From Chloroherpetonaceae bacterium (GTDB taxonomy: Bacteria > Bacteroidota > Chlorobiia > Chlorobiales > Thermochlorobacteraceae), in assembly GCA_033763895.1 (NCBI GenBank), contig JANRJQ010000004.1, forward strand, positions 310,001-374,000: a stretch of 64,000 nucleotides of DNA, written 5' to 3'. Numbering within the stretch: position 1 is the stretch's first letter; each line of letters begins with the position of its first letter. Under the pieces are notes generated by a model. It was given only the letters and a program-made list of their open reading frames with translations. It was not told the DNA's origin and did not search any database. This document shows positions 8,093-17,532 of the stretch, piece after piece. The translations under genes and the position numbers were made by a program.

Positions 8093-9499
8093 ATGTCAAA
8101 GAAAAAAACTTGGATTATTTGGGGAACCGTTTTGCTTGCCATTGCGGTATCCGTTTATTTCTTCATTTTTTCTAAACCGCTTCCAGAGGCACAAGCCGAG
8201 AATCCGGCGATGATTAAAAGAAATGTCAAACTTGAGCGCCAGAGGCTTAAGGTTGAGGTGACCGCAATGGGGACCATACAACCGATTTACAAGATTGACA
8301 TCAAATCGAAAGCAAGCGGTTCTGTGCTTTCGCTTCGATTACAGGAGGGTGACCGCGTTAAGAAAGGCGAAATTATCGCTACAATTGAAAAAACTGATGC
8401 TTTAGCAGCTTATAACCAAGCCAAAGCCGATGCTGATGTTGCAAAAGCAAATCTCAAACAGTTAGAAACAACCCTTTCGCGCAGGAAAAATTTGTTTGAA
8501 GGTAAACTTATCAGCGAGGAAGAAATGGAAACTGCTACACTCGAGTATGAAAGGGCCAAGGCGCAAGTGGTTCGTACACAAGCCTCGTTTGAGCAAGCTG
8601 AAATCAGGCTAAATGATTGTGTGGTTCGCAGCCCGGTTGAAGGAATCGTGCTTGATAAAGTGGTTGATGAAGGGCAAGTTATTATGGGGGGGTTGAATGC
8701 AGTTTCGGGCGGCACGACCATTGTTACAATTGCCGATATGCAGAAGGTTTATATTATAGCAAATATCGATGAAGTCGATATTGGACGGGTAAGAATTGGA
8801 CAGCAAGCGCAAATCATTGCTGATGCTTTCCCGAATCAACGATTTGTAGGCAGGGTATTAAGAATTGACCCTTTAGCAAAAGTTGAGCAAAATGTTACAC
8901 GCTTTCCGGTGGTCATTGAAGTTCCCAACCCAGATTATCGGTTACTTGCAGGGATGAATGCCACCGTTACGATTGTTATTACCGATCGAGAAAATGCACT
9001 TGTAATTCCTATTGAAGTGCTTCGAGAAGCCGGCGAAGGGCGAATGGGCGCTGCTGGTGGAGCTGCCAGCGGCGGAGTTCCTCCTACTGCTAACGGAGGC
9101 GGATGGGAACGACGTGGCTCTCGTGAAGGAGGCGATACCGTCAAAATCAGTGATGAGGAACGCGAAAAACGTCGTGCGAGAATGATGGCCTTTCGATCTA
9201 AAATGGAAGAATTTCGATCGGATTCTTCACTTAAGAATGCAGGAATTGTACCTCAAATGCGCCTTGCTTCAATCAAAGACACGGCATCGGGGGAGTTTAG
9301 ACCGGTACCGATTATTATTGGTTCTAGCAATGCTGAATTTGCAGAAGTTCTCTTTGGCGCGAAAGATGGAGACGAGGTTCAAATCACGACCTTTTCTCGA
9401 GCATTGATGGAAGGAAGAATGTTCCAAGAAAGAATGCGTCAATCTTCCGGCTTTGGCGGTGCACCATCTGGCGGTGGCGGCGGACGGCGTAACAATTAA
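8093..9499 (+). CDS. MacA-like periplasmic adaptor (membrane fusion protein)
   Basis: A 468-residue adaptor for a MacB-type ABC exporter. It has an N-terminal membrane anchor (about 7-27) and a lipoyl/barrel half-motif (KASGSVLSLRLQEGDRVKKG). A helical hairpin of about 70 residues (98-170) and the second half (VRSPVEGIVLDKVVDEGQVI) follow. Beta-barrel and membrane-proximal segments come next. An insertion of roughly 75 residues at about 318-390, rich in Gly and then charged residues, interrupts the membrane-proximal part, and the tail ends in a Gly/Arg run. It starts with ATG and precedes the permease gene by 15 bases, so the two are an operon. The exported substrate is unknown. Confidence 0.9.
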   Translation: MSKKKTWIIWGTVLLAIAVSVYFFIFSKPLPEAQAENPAMIKRNVKLERQRLKVEVTAMGTIQPIYKIDIKSKASGSVLSLRLQEGDRVKKGEIIATIEKTDALAAYNQAKADADVAKANLKQLETTLSRRKNLFEGKLISEEEMETATLEYERAKAQVVRTQASFEQAEIRLNDCVVRSPVEGIVLDKVVDEGQVIMGGLNAVSGGTTIVTIADMQKVYIIANIDEVDIGRVRIGQQAQIIADAFPNQRFVGRVLRIDPLAKVEQNVTRFPVVIEVPNPDYRLLAGMNATVTIVITDRENALVIPIEVLREAGEGRMGAAGGAASGGVPPTANGGGWERRGSREGGDTVKISDEEREKRRARMMAFRSKMEEFRSDSSLKNAGIVPQMRLASIKDTASGEFRPVPIIIGSSNAEFAEVLFGAKDGDEVQITTFSRALMEGRMFQERMRQSSGFGGAPSGGGGGRRNN

Positions 9500-9514
9500 C
9501 TGGAAACACACTCA

Positions 9515-10732
9515 ATGAATATTTCTGAAAGTTTTTCAAGCGCCGTTTCTTCGCTGAAAGTTAATGTACTTCGTTCGGTTCTGACGATGCTGGGAATCAT
9601 TATAGGCGTTGCAGCGGTCATTACCACCGTTGCGCTCGGCGAAGGGGCACAGCGAAGCGTCAAAGAAAATCTGCAAAAACTCGGCTCAAATTTGCTCTTT
9701 ATTCGACCGGGAAATCAACGGTTTGGTGGGGTTGTTATTTCAACATCAAGCGGTATTTCCTTAACCGAAGCAGATGCAAAAGAGATTCGGGCTAAGTCTA
9801 AAATCGTTGAATCGCTTTCACCGGAGGCGAGGCGAGGTGTTCAGGCGAAATATGGCAATAAAAATTGGAGTACAACCGCTATTGGGGTTTACTCTGAGTA
9901 TGAAACAGTTCGCAATGCCACTTTAGGTTCCGGACGATATTTTGATAAAAATGAATATGATGCAATGGCGACTGTTTGCGTTGTAGGACCAACTATTGTT
10001 CAAAATCTTTTTGCTGCAACTGATAATCCCATCGGAAAAAAAATCCGATTAAACAACATTGAGTTTCAAATTATTGGGGTTTTAGAAGAAAAAGGTCAGA
10101 GCGGATTTCAAAACAATGACGACCAAATCCTTATTCCACTCACCACTGCTCAAAAGCGACTTATTGGGGCAACTTGGGTTTCGGGAATCACGCTAAAGAT
10201 TACCTCAGAAAATAAAATGGATGAAGCGGTGGTTGAAGTTGAGCAGATTTTGCGGCGAATGCACCGCCTTTCTGAAAAGCAAGACAATGACTTTACCATT
10301 AGAAATCAGAGCGATATCATTTCTGCATTCTCAGAGACCTCGAAGATTATGTCCTTTCTTTTGGCAGGGTCTGCCATTGTCTCGTTAATTGTGGGAGGGA
10401 TTGGTATCATGAATATTATGCTCGTGAGTGTTACCGAGCGAACTCGCGAAATTGGCATTCGAAAAGCAATCGGCGCCAAGCGATTGGATATTTTACTTCA
10501 ATTCTTAATTGAATCTACCTTGCTTTCCATATTTGGAGGGGTCATTGGGGTGCTTTTAGGGATTGGCGTATCTGAACTTCTGAATGCAAATTCTACCTTT
10601 AAAACATTTGTGCCGATTGAATCCGTTCTTATCAGTGTTGCCTTTAGTGGATTGGTGGGGATTTTCTTTGGTCTTTACCCTGCAAGAAAAGCCGCGGCTT
10701 CCAATACAATTGAAGCCTTGCGTTACGAATAA
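9515..10732 (+). CDS. MacB-like ABC exporter permease (FtsX family)
   Basis: A 405-residue inner-membrane protein. It has one N-terminal membrane segment (about 20-42, TMLGIIIGVAAVI) and a large periplasmic MacB_PCD domain (about 45-265). A C-terminal FtsX domain has three membrane segments and carries VGGIGIMNIMLVSVTERTRE, then EIGIRKAIGA. This is the topology of MacB without its N-terminal ATPase. The ATPase must be a separate protein, but none is encoded on either side. It works with the upstream adaptor to move something out of the periplasm. A bidirectional-type terminator follows at 10805. Confidence 0.92.
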   Translation: MNISESFSSAVSSLKVNVLRSVLTMLGIIIGVAAVITTVALGEGAQRSVKENLQKLGSNLLFIRPGNQRFGGVVISTSSGISLTEADAKEIRAKSKIVESLSPEARRGVQAKYGNKNWSTTAIGVYSEYETVRNATLGSGRYFDKNEYDAMATVCVVGPTIVQNLFAATDNPIGKKIRLNNIEFQIIGVLEEKGQSGFQNNDDQILIPLTTAQKRLIGATWVSGITLKITSENKMDEAVVEVEQILRRMHRLSEKQDNDFTIRNQSDIISAFSETSKIMSFLLAGSAIVSLIVGGIGIMNIMLVSVTERTREIGIRKAIGAKRLDILLQFLIESTLLSIFGGVIGVLLGIGVSELLNANSTFKTFVPIESVLISVAFSGLVGIFFGLYPARKAAASNTIEALRYE

Positions 10733-10804
10733 AACTTCAAGAATTCGATTTTTATCGGAGTCTAAAAACTAAGTCGGTACCTATCGATTTGTTTCAAATG
10801 GCTA

Positions 10805-10842
10805 GAAACAAAGAATCCCGCTCACGCGGGATTCTTTGTTTC
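10805..10842. terminator. bidirectional terminator hairpin
   Basis: A perfect 17-base inverted repeat (GAAACAAAGAATCCCGC at 10805-10821, complement at 10826-10842) with a TCAC loop. The outer stem is A-rich on the left and T-rich on the right, giving U-tracts in both directions. It sits between convergent genes, the MacB-like permease and the PpiD-like foldase, and can end transcripts from both sides. Confidence 0.85.
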
Positions 10843-10875
10843 TTAATGGCAGTTGGCCGTTAATCGAGAAGTTGC

Positions 10876-12990
10876 TTAGTTATAAAACGCTTCGCGGTTA
10901 TCTTCGATTTCTGCTTTCTTCTTCATTCCTTCCACCCAAGCGCGCATGACTTGTTCTTTCTTTTCGCGTAAAATCTGTTTCATTAATGCTTCTTTCTGTG
11001 AATTGAATTCCTCTTCGGTTCCGTCAATTTTTTCTGAAAGGACAGCAACAGCGACACCGCGTTGAACTTCAACAGGTGCGGTCATTTTTCCAACAGCGGT
11101 TTCGGATAAAACACCCACAAGCGCATTTTCACGACCAAGACCCGGAATCATACCCGAATTATACATCACTTGTCCGGTTGTTTGAACGGTTAACCCTTGG
11201 TCTAAAGTAGCAAGTTTATCGATATCACCGCCGGCCTTTTGAATGAATCCTTTTGCCATCTCGCGGAGTTCGGCAATTTTTTTCTCTTTTCGAACCTTTT
11301 CTTTGATTTCATTTTGAAGCGATTCATCCAACGGGCGGTAACCTTCATCGTTTATTCCCGTAACTTTTACAACGGTAAATCCGTCTTTAACCTCAATAAC
11401 TTTGCTTATTTCACCTTCTTTTGCAGCGAAAGCAAATCGTGAAACGGATGGGCTAAAGCCAAGAAGAAAAATGAATCCATTTTTTTGAAATGAACCCGTT
11501 TCTCTTACTTCTAACTTTCTATTCTCTGCTTCCTTTTCAAACCCTTCTTCGGTTGCAAAATATTGGTAATCACTTGCTGCGCGTCGTTGCCTTTCCAAAG
11601 TTGTGGCACTTGCAGTGATTTTTCGGCTCAGTTCAACAGCTTTCACTTCACGATCTTCTTTACCAGTAAGCTTAATGATATGAATTCCGAATTGCGATTG
11701 AACCGGTGCTGAAACTTCACCAACTTTTAATTTATAGGAAGCTTCTTCAAAAGGTTTGACCATTCGACCTTTCCCAAACCAGCCCAAGTCGCCGCCTCTT
11801 GCACCCGATCCCGGGTCTTCAGAAAACATTTGAGCAAGACTATCAAATTTTGCTCCGGCTTTGATTTTGGCAATTAGCTTTTTTGCTTCTTCAATGGTTT
11901 TCATAGTGTCTGACTTTGACTCACCTTGAGGCTTAAGCAGAATATGAGAAGCACGAATGGTTGGTTCAGGGCGTGTTTCGACGCCGGTAATCTTAATGAG
12001 TTTCATTGTTCCCAATTCTTCAATAGGGCCAATCACTTTCCCCTTTTCAATCGTTGGGGAATAAAGCAATGCTTGTTGCTCTTCGGTAAGTGATTCAATG
12101 GCATAATTTTTACCTGCACCGATTGGACTATCGCTATTGATTGCGATAAAATCGGTATCGTTAGGAGCGCTCGCAAATTCAGGAATCAAACGTTGCAATT
12201 CCTCACGAATCTTTAGGGTGTCTTCGGCAGTTGCGGAATTTGAAAACAATACGAATTTGGCCGTCCGGCTTGGCTCCTGTTTGTATTCTTCTTTGTGTTC
12301 ACGATAATACGCTGAAATTTCACTTTCAGAGACTTCAAAAGTGCTATCAGGCTTTAACCTACTGAAATCGAATAATACATATTTTGCCGAAAGCTTTTCC
12401 GTTTGCTTTTTGAATCGATTCCGAGCTTCTTCTTCAGAAACAAAAACTGCTTCCGATAAAGTGCGTTGAAATTTTTCATACATTTTTTCGCGGCTAATGT
12501 ATTCTTCAACTTGAACCCAAGCGGCTTTATTTCTTTTATCGGAAATCGCGCTTTGAAGCTTTTCTCTATCAATCAGACCTGTTGCGGGATCGCGAAATTG
12601 CTGTGCAATAACCTCTGGAGGGTTAGGGCTGTATATGGCTTCAACGATTTCTTTATCAGTTACTTCAATTCCAAGTTTTTTGTATTCGACTTCAAGCAAG
12701 TTTTGCATGATGATGTTTTCCCAAGCTTGCTCTCGAATTCTTCCGTCCATTTGTTCATCAATTTCCATCCCTTGCATTTGCTGGCGGTAGTTATCGAGCA
12801 TCACGCGGTAAGCACGGTCGTACTCAGCGAAAAGCACCGGTTTACCATTGACTCTTCCTGCTTCGTTTCTACGACCACCGGAAGAACTGTAATTCATACC
12901 CCATTCAAAGATGATGGTAATAAGAAAAGCGCCAACTAGCACATACAGAACGATGTGCATGTTATCGCGCATTTTAGACATAATTGGCAT
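10876..12990 (-). CDS. PpiD/SurA-like peptidyl-prolyl isomerase, membrane-anchored
   Basis: A 704-residue periplasmic foldase with an N-terminal membrane anchor (about residues 12-31) and a SurA-N-like helical region (about 40-190). A parvulin PpiC domain at about 345-442 carries IRASHILLKPQG, EDPGSGARGGDLGWFGKG and FGIHIIKL. A second, degenerate parvulin-like segment follows. The layout (anchor, SurA-N, PpiC, long C-terminus) matches PpiD-type chaperones that help outer-membrane and secreted proteins fold. The frame extends to a TTG at 13038; the ATG at 12990 places the anchor close to the N-terminus, as in the family. It is transcribed alone and ends at the hairpin at 10805-10842. Confidence 0.9.
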   Translation of the reverse strand: MPIMSKMRDNMHIVLYVLVGAFLITIIFEWGMNYSSSGGRRNEAGRVNGKPVLFAEYDRAYRVMLDNYRQQMQGMEIDEQMDGRIREQAWENIIMQNLLEVEYKKLGIEVTDKEIVEAIYSPNPPEVIAQQFRDPATGLIDREKLQSAISDKRNKAAWVQVEEYISREKMYEKFQRTLSEAVFVSEEEARNRFKKQTEKLSAKYVLFDFSRLKPDSTFEVSESEISAYYREHKEEYKQEPSRTAKFVLFSNSATAEDTLKIREELQRLIPEFASAPNDTDFIAINSDSPIGAGKNYAIESLTEEQQALLYSPTIEKGKVIGPIEELGTMKLIKITGVETRPEPTIRASHILLKPQGESKSDTMKTIEEAKKLIAKIKAGAKFDSLAQMFSEDPGSGARGGDLGWFGKGRMVKPFEEASYKLKVGEVSAPVQSQFGIHIIKLTGKEDREVKAVELSRKITASATTLERQRRAASDYQYFATEEGFEKEAENRKLEVRETGSFQKNGFIFLLGFSPSVSRFAFAAKEGEISKVIEVKDGFTVVKVTGINDEGYRPLDESLQNEIKEKVRKEKKIAELREMAKGFIQKAGGDIDKLATLDQGLTVQTTGQVMYNSGMIPGLGRENALVGVLSETAVGKMTAPVEVQRGVAVAVLSEKIDGTEEEFNSQKEALMKQILREKKEQVMRAWVEGMKKKAEIEDNREAFYN

Positions 12991-13217
12991 ACTTGCTCGT
13001 GAATGATAATGTGTTATTTTTGCCCGCTTCTTTTTCAAATAAAAAACTGGTTCAGTTATAAAAAAGTGAACCTAAATAAAGAAAAGAAGTAGCGGATTTC
13101 GCTTAAAGTATTAAAAAACAATTTTTTGAAAATGAGCGGCAAATATACGACGGTGACCCTCATCCTCAAAGGGTAAATTCTTGATTGGTGTTGCCAATTT
13201 TTTTGTGGATAGCAAGA

Positions 13218-14372
13218 ATGGACATGACAAATTTATTAGACAATCTTTCATTTCGTGATTGGTGGTTACTTCTTACTTCAGTTACGATCGGGGTATTTGT
13301 TTTTCAATCCCTCGTTTTTTTATTCGGTCTTTTTCGTTTACCGAAACAAGTTCAGCTATCGCAAGGGGCATTACCATTTGTTTCTGTGGTGATTGCCGCA
13401 CGAAACGAAGAGCAAAATATTGGCCGAACCTTACAATCCCTTTCAAAATTAGATTATCCGAAAACCCACTATGAAATCATTGTTGTTGATGGAGCATCGG
13501 TTGACCGAACGGCAGAAATTGTAAAAGAACATGCCTTATTAAATCCGGTTATCAGATTGATTCCGGTCGATTTAACCAGACCCTTAAAGGGAAAAGCCAA
13601 TGCGATTGACCAAGCGATTGATGTTGCTCGTGGAGAAATTATCATGATGACGGATGCCGATTGCGAGGTTGAACCGACTTGGATTTCAACTGCTGTTAAG
13701 CATTTTACAGAGCCGATTGGCCTTGTCTGCGGCGTGACATTGCCGAAGGGGTACAATTTCTTTTCTAAAATTCAGGCAATTGACTGGGCTTACATTCTTG
13801 GAACAAGTTCCGCTTTAGCATCTCTTGGTGTACCGATTGGCGGAATCGGAAACAACTTTAACTTCCGCAAGCAAACCTATCAAGAAATTGGCGGGTATCG
13901 AAATATTAAATTTAGTGTTACGGAAGATTTTATGCTTTTTCAAACCATTGCACGTTCACGGTGGAAAATCGCATTTCCGGCACTCAAAGAAATGCACAAT
14001 GTGACAGAGCCGATGCCAACGATTGAGGAGTTATATATTCAAAAAAAGCGCTGGACACTTGGTGCTTTAGATGCAAGCTTTGGGCAATCCCTTTATGCAA
14101 CGTTAATGTTTATGGTTCATGCATTAACCTTAATCTCTGTTTTTATACTGCCGGCTTCAGTTTGGGCGCCAATGATGGGCATTAAAATACTCGCAGATGC
14201 AATTATCATCACTCCCGTTATGATGCGATTTGAAAAATTGAAATACTTTATTGCATACCCAGCTTTTCAGATCTACTTTTATTTTTATGTTCTTCTTGTT
14301 CCTTTCATTCTCCTTTTTAGTAGAGAAGTGGTTTGGAAAGGAATTACCTATCAGGTTTCAACTAAAACATAA
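13218..14372 (+). CDS. membrane glycosyltransferase, family 2
   Basis: A 384-residue processive-type GT2 enzyme. One membrane segment near residues 17-40 precedes the GT-A domain, which contains SVVIAARNEEQN, the DxD pair D146/D148, the ED at 236-237 and the QKKRW motif at 275-279. Three membrane segments follow at the C-terminus. It transfers a sugar from a nucleotide donor at the inner membrane; donor and acceptor cannot be told from sequence. The frame opens at a TTG at 13185, but the ATG at 13218 is preferred. The stop is 5 bases before the WG-repeat lipoprotein gene. Confidence 0.88.
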   Translation: MDMTNLLDNLSFRDWWLLLTSVTIGVFVFQSLVFLFGLFRLPKQVQLSQGALPFVSVVIAARNEEQNIGRTLQSLSKLDYPKTHYEIIVVDGASVDRTAEIVKEHALLNPVIRLIPVDLTRPLKGKANAIDQAIDVARGEIIMMTDADCEVEPTWISTAVKHFTEPIGLVCGVTLPKGYNFFSKIQAIDWAYILGTSSALASLGVPIGGIGNNFNFRKQTYQEIGGYRNIKFSVTEDFMLFQTIARSRWKIAFPALKEMHNVTEPMPTIEELYIQKKRWTLGALDASFGQSLYATLMFMVHALTLISVFILPASVWAPMMGIKILADAIIITPVMMRFEKLKYFIAYPAFQIYFYFYVLLVPFILLFSREVVWKGITYQVSTKT

Positions 14373-14377
14373 CCCAA

Positions 14378-15391
14378 ATGTCACGATTCACCCGAATTTT
14401 CATCATTGTTTTACTGGGATTGAATTCTCTTATTTTCAGTTCTTGTTCAGGTGGAAACAACGCACAAGGCCCGCTTTTTGTCATAAGTGAAAAGGGGAAA
14501 TTCGGCTTTATGGATTCAACAGGAAAAATCATCATTCCTTGTGAATATGAGGACGCAAGAGAATTTGCAGATGATTTGGCATTGGTTCGAGTTCGAGGTC
14601 TTTATGGGTATATCTCTTCAAGCGGCTCTGTGAAAATCGATTTTAAATACATGTCAGCGTGGAGTTTTAGCGAGGGTTTCGCGCAGGTTCAATCGGGCGT
14701 TAAGCGTAAGTTCTTGAATACCGAAGGCGATGATGTGTTTCGAAATTTATATGACAATGCGCGAAGCTTTAAAGAAGGAATGGCTGCGGTGGAATCGAAT
14801 TCGAAATGGGGATTTATTAATAAAGACGGGTTACTCTTAATTAAACCGAATTTTGATTATGTCTCTTCCTTTTATCAAGGTCTTGCGGTTGCAATGAAAG
14901 ACGGAAAATTTGGGTTTATTGATAAATCAGGAAATGCTGCATTACCTTTTCAGTATGAGGATGCCAACGATTTCAGTTCCGATTCCTTAGCAGCGGTAAA
15001 GCGCGGAAATTCGTGGGGGATTATCGACCGCGGTGGTAAGATGATTTTCGACCCAATCTATAAAAATGCGTTAGGCATGACCGATGGTTTAGCGGCAGTT
15101 CAATTTGCTCCGTCATTTACCGATTCCTCTTCACTTTGGGGATATATCGATCCTAAAGCAAATGTTATCATCGAGGGACAATTTGAACAAGTCTCTCTAT
15201 TTTCTGAAGGCTTAGCCGCGGTAAGAAAAGGAAATAAATGGGGTTATATTACACCGAGCGGCAACTTCGCGATTTCTCCTCAATTTGACTTTGCAGAACC
15301 ATTTAGGGGGGGCTATGCAAAAGTGATGGATGGCGGAAAATTGGGATATGTCCGTAAAGATGGTTCATTTTTACGCGAGCCCCAGCGATGA
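14378..15391 (+). CDS. WG-repeat lipoprotein
   Basis: A 337-residue lipoprotein with signal peptide and lipobox ending at C23 (LIFSSC). The rest is about eight WG-type repeats of 35-45 residues. Each has a turn such as GKFGFMDSTGKIIIP, SKWGFINKDG, GKFGFIDKSG or NKWGYITPSG, followed by a SFSEGFA-like segment. Such repeats form beta-propeller-like or solenoid folds in surface and cytosolic proteins; their partners are usually unknown. It is sandwiched between a glycosyltransferase and a cation exporter in a tight forward run, which suggests co-transcription without giving a function. Confidence 0.9.
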   Translation: MSRFTRIFIIVLLGLNSLIFSSCSGGNNAQGPLFVISEKGKFGFMDSTGKIIIPCEYEDAREFADDLALVRVRGLYGYISSSGSVKIDFKYMSAWSFSEGFAQVQSGVKRKFLNTEGDDVFRNLYDNARSFKEGMAAVESNSKWGFINKDGLLLIKPNFDYVSSFYQGLAVAMKDGKFGFIDKSGNAALPFQYEDANDFSSDSLAAVKRGNSWGIIDRGGKMIFDPIYKNALGMTDGLAAVQFAPSFTDSSSLWGYIDPKANVIIEGQFEQVSLFSEGLAAVRKGNKWGYITPSGNFAISPQFDFAEPFRGGYAKVMDGGKLGYVRKDGSFLREPQR

Positions 15392-15401
15392 TCAATAAAA
15401 T

Positions 15402-16382
15402 ATGGAACACAACCACAGGATTTACGAAGAAAAGCTTGCGCAAACGAAAACTGCCGATAAGGGCATTAAGTGGGCTTGGCTGATTACATTTGGCATTTTT
15501 TTTATTGAACTTTTTGGCGGTATAATTTCTGGAAGTTTAGCTCTTTTAGCTGATGCCGCTCATATGGCTGTCGACGTTCTGGCATTGGGCATCGGTTACT
15601 TTGCCGTATGGATCACCCGAAAACCCGCGACTCCACGCCGTACTTACGGTTTTTACCGGGTTGAGATACTTGCTGCACTCTTAAATGGAATTCTACTCAT
15701 ACTCATTTCTTTAGCGGTTGCATACGAGGCATTTGAACGCTTTTTTTCGGGCGTACAAATCAACTCTTTGCAAATGTTTGGGTTTGGCTTTCTTGGATTA
15801 ATTGCAAATATCTTTAGTGCTTTGGTTCTCCATAAAGAAAAAGATAGCTCTGTTAATCTAAAAGCGGCATACCTACATGTCTTAGGCGATTTGGCAGGTT
15901 CCGTGGGCGTGATATCCGGAGCACTTTTAATTTATGCCACGGGCTCAGTTTGGATTGACCCGTTTATTAGCCTTTTTATCACGCTCCTAATCATTCGAAG
16001 TGCGTGGCGAGTTGTAACCGAATCAATTGATGTCCTTTTGGAATCAGCACCAATTGGTGTAAAGTGTGAAGAGGTGGAAGCGCATTTGCGCGCTCAAGAT
16101 CGAGTAGTTGATTTGCATGATCTTCATATTTGGACAATAACTTCGGGTGTAAATGCGCTGAGTTGCCATATAGTTATCAATAATTATGAATGCAGCGAAT
16201 CCCTCATTCTTAGCTTAAATCACTCGCTCAAAGATCGGTTTAATATTGATCATGTCACGATTCAACTTGAAAATGCAGAGGTTCGGCAAAAGATTGATCA
16301 CCTCACAATTCAAGAAGTCGTTGCAAACCGTGGGAAGAAAAATTCCACACCACATCATATACATCATCATCACACACATTAA
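15402..16382 (+). CDS. CDF-family zinc/cation efflux protein
   Basis: A 326-residue cation diffusion facilitator with six membrane segments. Metal-site residues follow the zinc-type pattern: H54 and D58 in the second membrane segment (DAAHMAVD) and H159 and D163 in the fifth (HVLGD), with D51 nearby. The cytosolic C-terminal domain (about 210-295) contains HDLHIWTI. The protein ends in a histidine-rich tail (HHIHHHHTH) that may bind metal. It exports zinc or a similar divalent ion from the cytosol in exchange for protons. It lies 10 bases after the WG-repeat gene and 12 before the GDPD gene. Confidence 0.94.
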   Translation: MEHNHRIYEEKLAQTKTADKGIKWAWLITFGIFFIELFGGIISGSLALLADAAHMAVDVLALGIGYFAVWITRKPATPRRTYGFYRVEILAALLNGILLILISLAVAYEAFERFFSGVQINSLQMFGFGFLGLIANIFSALVLHKEKDSSVNLKAAYLHVLGDLAGSVGVISGALLIYATGSVWIDPFISLFITLLIIRSAWRVVTESIDVLLESAPIGVKCEEVEAHLRAQDRVVDLHDLHIWTITSGVNALSCHIVINNYECSESLILSLNHSLKDRFNIDHVTIQLENAEVRQKIDHLTIQEVVANRGKKNSTPHHIHHHHTH

Positions 16383-16394
16383 CCTTCCCATTTT

Positions 16395-17396
16395 ATGAGT
16401 CAATCTCTGAAGAATTCGATTGATACGATATTCATTCGCTTATACATCATTCTCTTTCGTGCAATTCTATTTTCTCCTTTTTTAATTTCAACTCTTATTT
16501 TTGAATCGTGTACGATGATGAATCAAAAACCTCAAGTAAAAGTTGATTTTCAAGGTCACCGCGGGGCGAGAGGGTTGTTACCTGAAAATACAATTCCGGC
16601 ATTTCTCAAGTGTCTTGATTATGGATTGACCACTTTGGAATTGGATGTTGTGGTTTCAAAGGATACCCAAATTGTTGTTTCTCATGAAGGGTGGTTTTCT
16701 TCTGAAATTTGCAGTCTTCCAAATGGCGATTCCGTTTTAAAGGAAGACGAAGAAAAGTTTTTAATCTATTCAATTCCTTATTCGGAAGTCAAAAAATTTG
16801 ATTGTGGAAAACGCGGTCATCCCCGCTTTCCGGAGCAGCAAGCCAAACCTTCAGTCAAGCCTTTGCTTGCTGAAGTTATTCAAGCCTCAGATGCTTATGC
16901 AGCTTACCTTAATCTTTCGCAGCCAATTTATAATATTGAATTAAAATCGGAGCCCGGGAGAGACGGTGTGTTACAACCTGAGCCTGACATGTTTGCACAA
17001 TTTGTTTACGCTGAACTCCTGCGCTTGGAAGTTCAAAACCGAGTGATTATTCAATCTTTTGATCCACGCGTTCTGAACAGCATGCATAAAATCGATAGCA
17101 CCCTTACTTATGCACTCTTGGTTGAAACAGAATTGAGCGTTGAAGAAAACTTGAAGTCACTTTCTTTTCAACCTAAAATATATTCTCCTTATTTCAAACT
17201 CGTGACCCCAGAATTGCGCCAAACATTAAAATCGAAAGGAATTCAGTTGGTTGTTTGGACAGTCAATGAACTCAGCGATATGAATGCAATGATTGCACTC
17301 GGTGTTGATGGCATTATCACAGACTATCCCAATCGAGCATCACAAGTTAAGATTGCTCTCGATTCGCTTCAAAAATTAAATCATAAAACGAATTAA
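16395..17396 (+). CDS. glycerophosphodiester phosphodiesterase lipoprotein
   Basis: Hydrolyses glycerophosphodiesters to glycerol 3-phosphate and an alcohol. The GDPD barrel begins at GHRGARG with H55 and R56. Metal and catalytic residues E82 and D84 (in LELDVV) and H97 (in VVSHEG) are present. The second half contains YNIELKSEPG and ends with VDGIITDYPNR. The hydrophobic N-terminus ends in a lipobox-like LIFESC with C39, so the enzyme is probably a periplasm-facing lipoprotein. At 333 residues it is complete. It closes the forward run that begins with the glycosyltransferase. Confidence 0.92.
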   Translation: MSQSLKNSIDTIFIRLYIILFRAILFSPFLISTLIFESCTMMNQKPQVKVDFQGHRGARGLLPENTIPAFLKCLDYGLTTLELDVVVSKDTQIVVSHEGWFSSEICSLPNGDSVLKEDEEKFLIYSIPYSEVKKFDCGKRGHPRFPEQQAKPSVKPLLAEVIQASDAYAAYLNLSQPIYNIELKSEPGRDGVLQPEPDMFAQFVYAELLRLEVQNRVIIQSFDPRVLNSMHKIDSTLTYALLVETELSVEENLKSLSFQPKIYSPYFKLVTPELRQTLKSKGIQLVVWTVNELSDMNAMIALGVDGIITDYPNRASQVKIALDSLQKLNHKTN

Positions 17397-17532
17397 TTAA
17401 TTGCGGAGAAGCAAATTTTAATTGAATTGGGTTTAAAAATTCGACTTCCCCGCTTATCTTCTTTAGCATCACCGCTATGAATTGTGGCTCGCTTCGTGCC
17501 CTTCGATTTTTGTTACGCAATCACACACATCA

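Noticed and set aside
12991-13038. TTG start for the PpiD-like foldase
   Set aside because: Adds 16 basic residues before the membrane anchor with no support; ATG at 12990 is closer to family starts.
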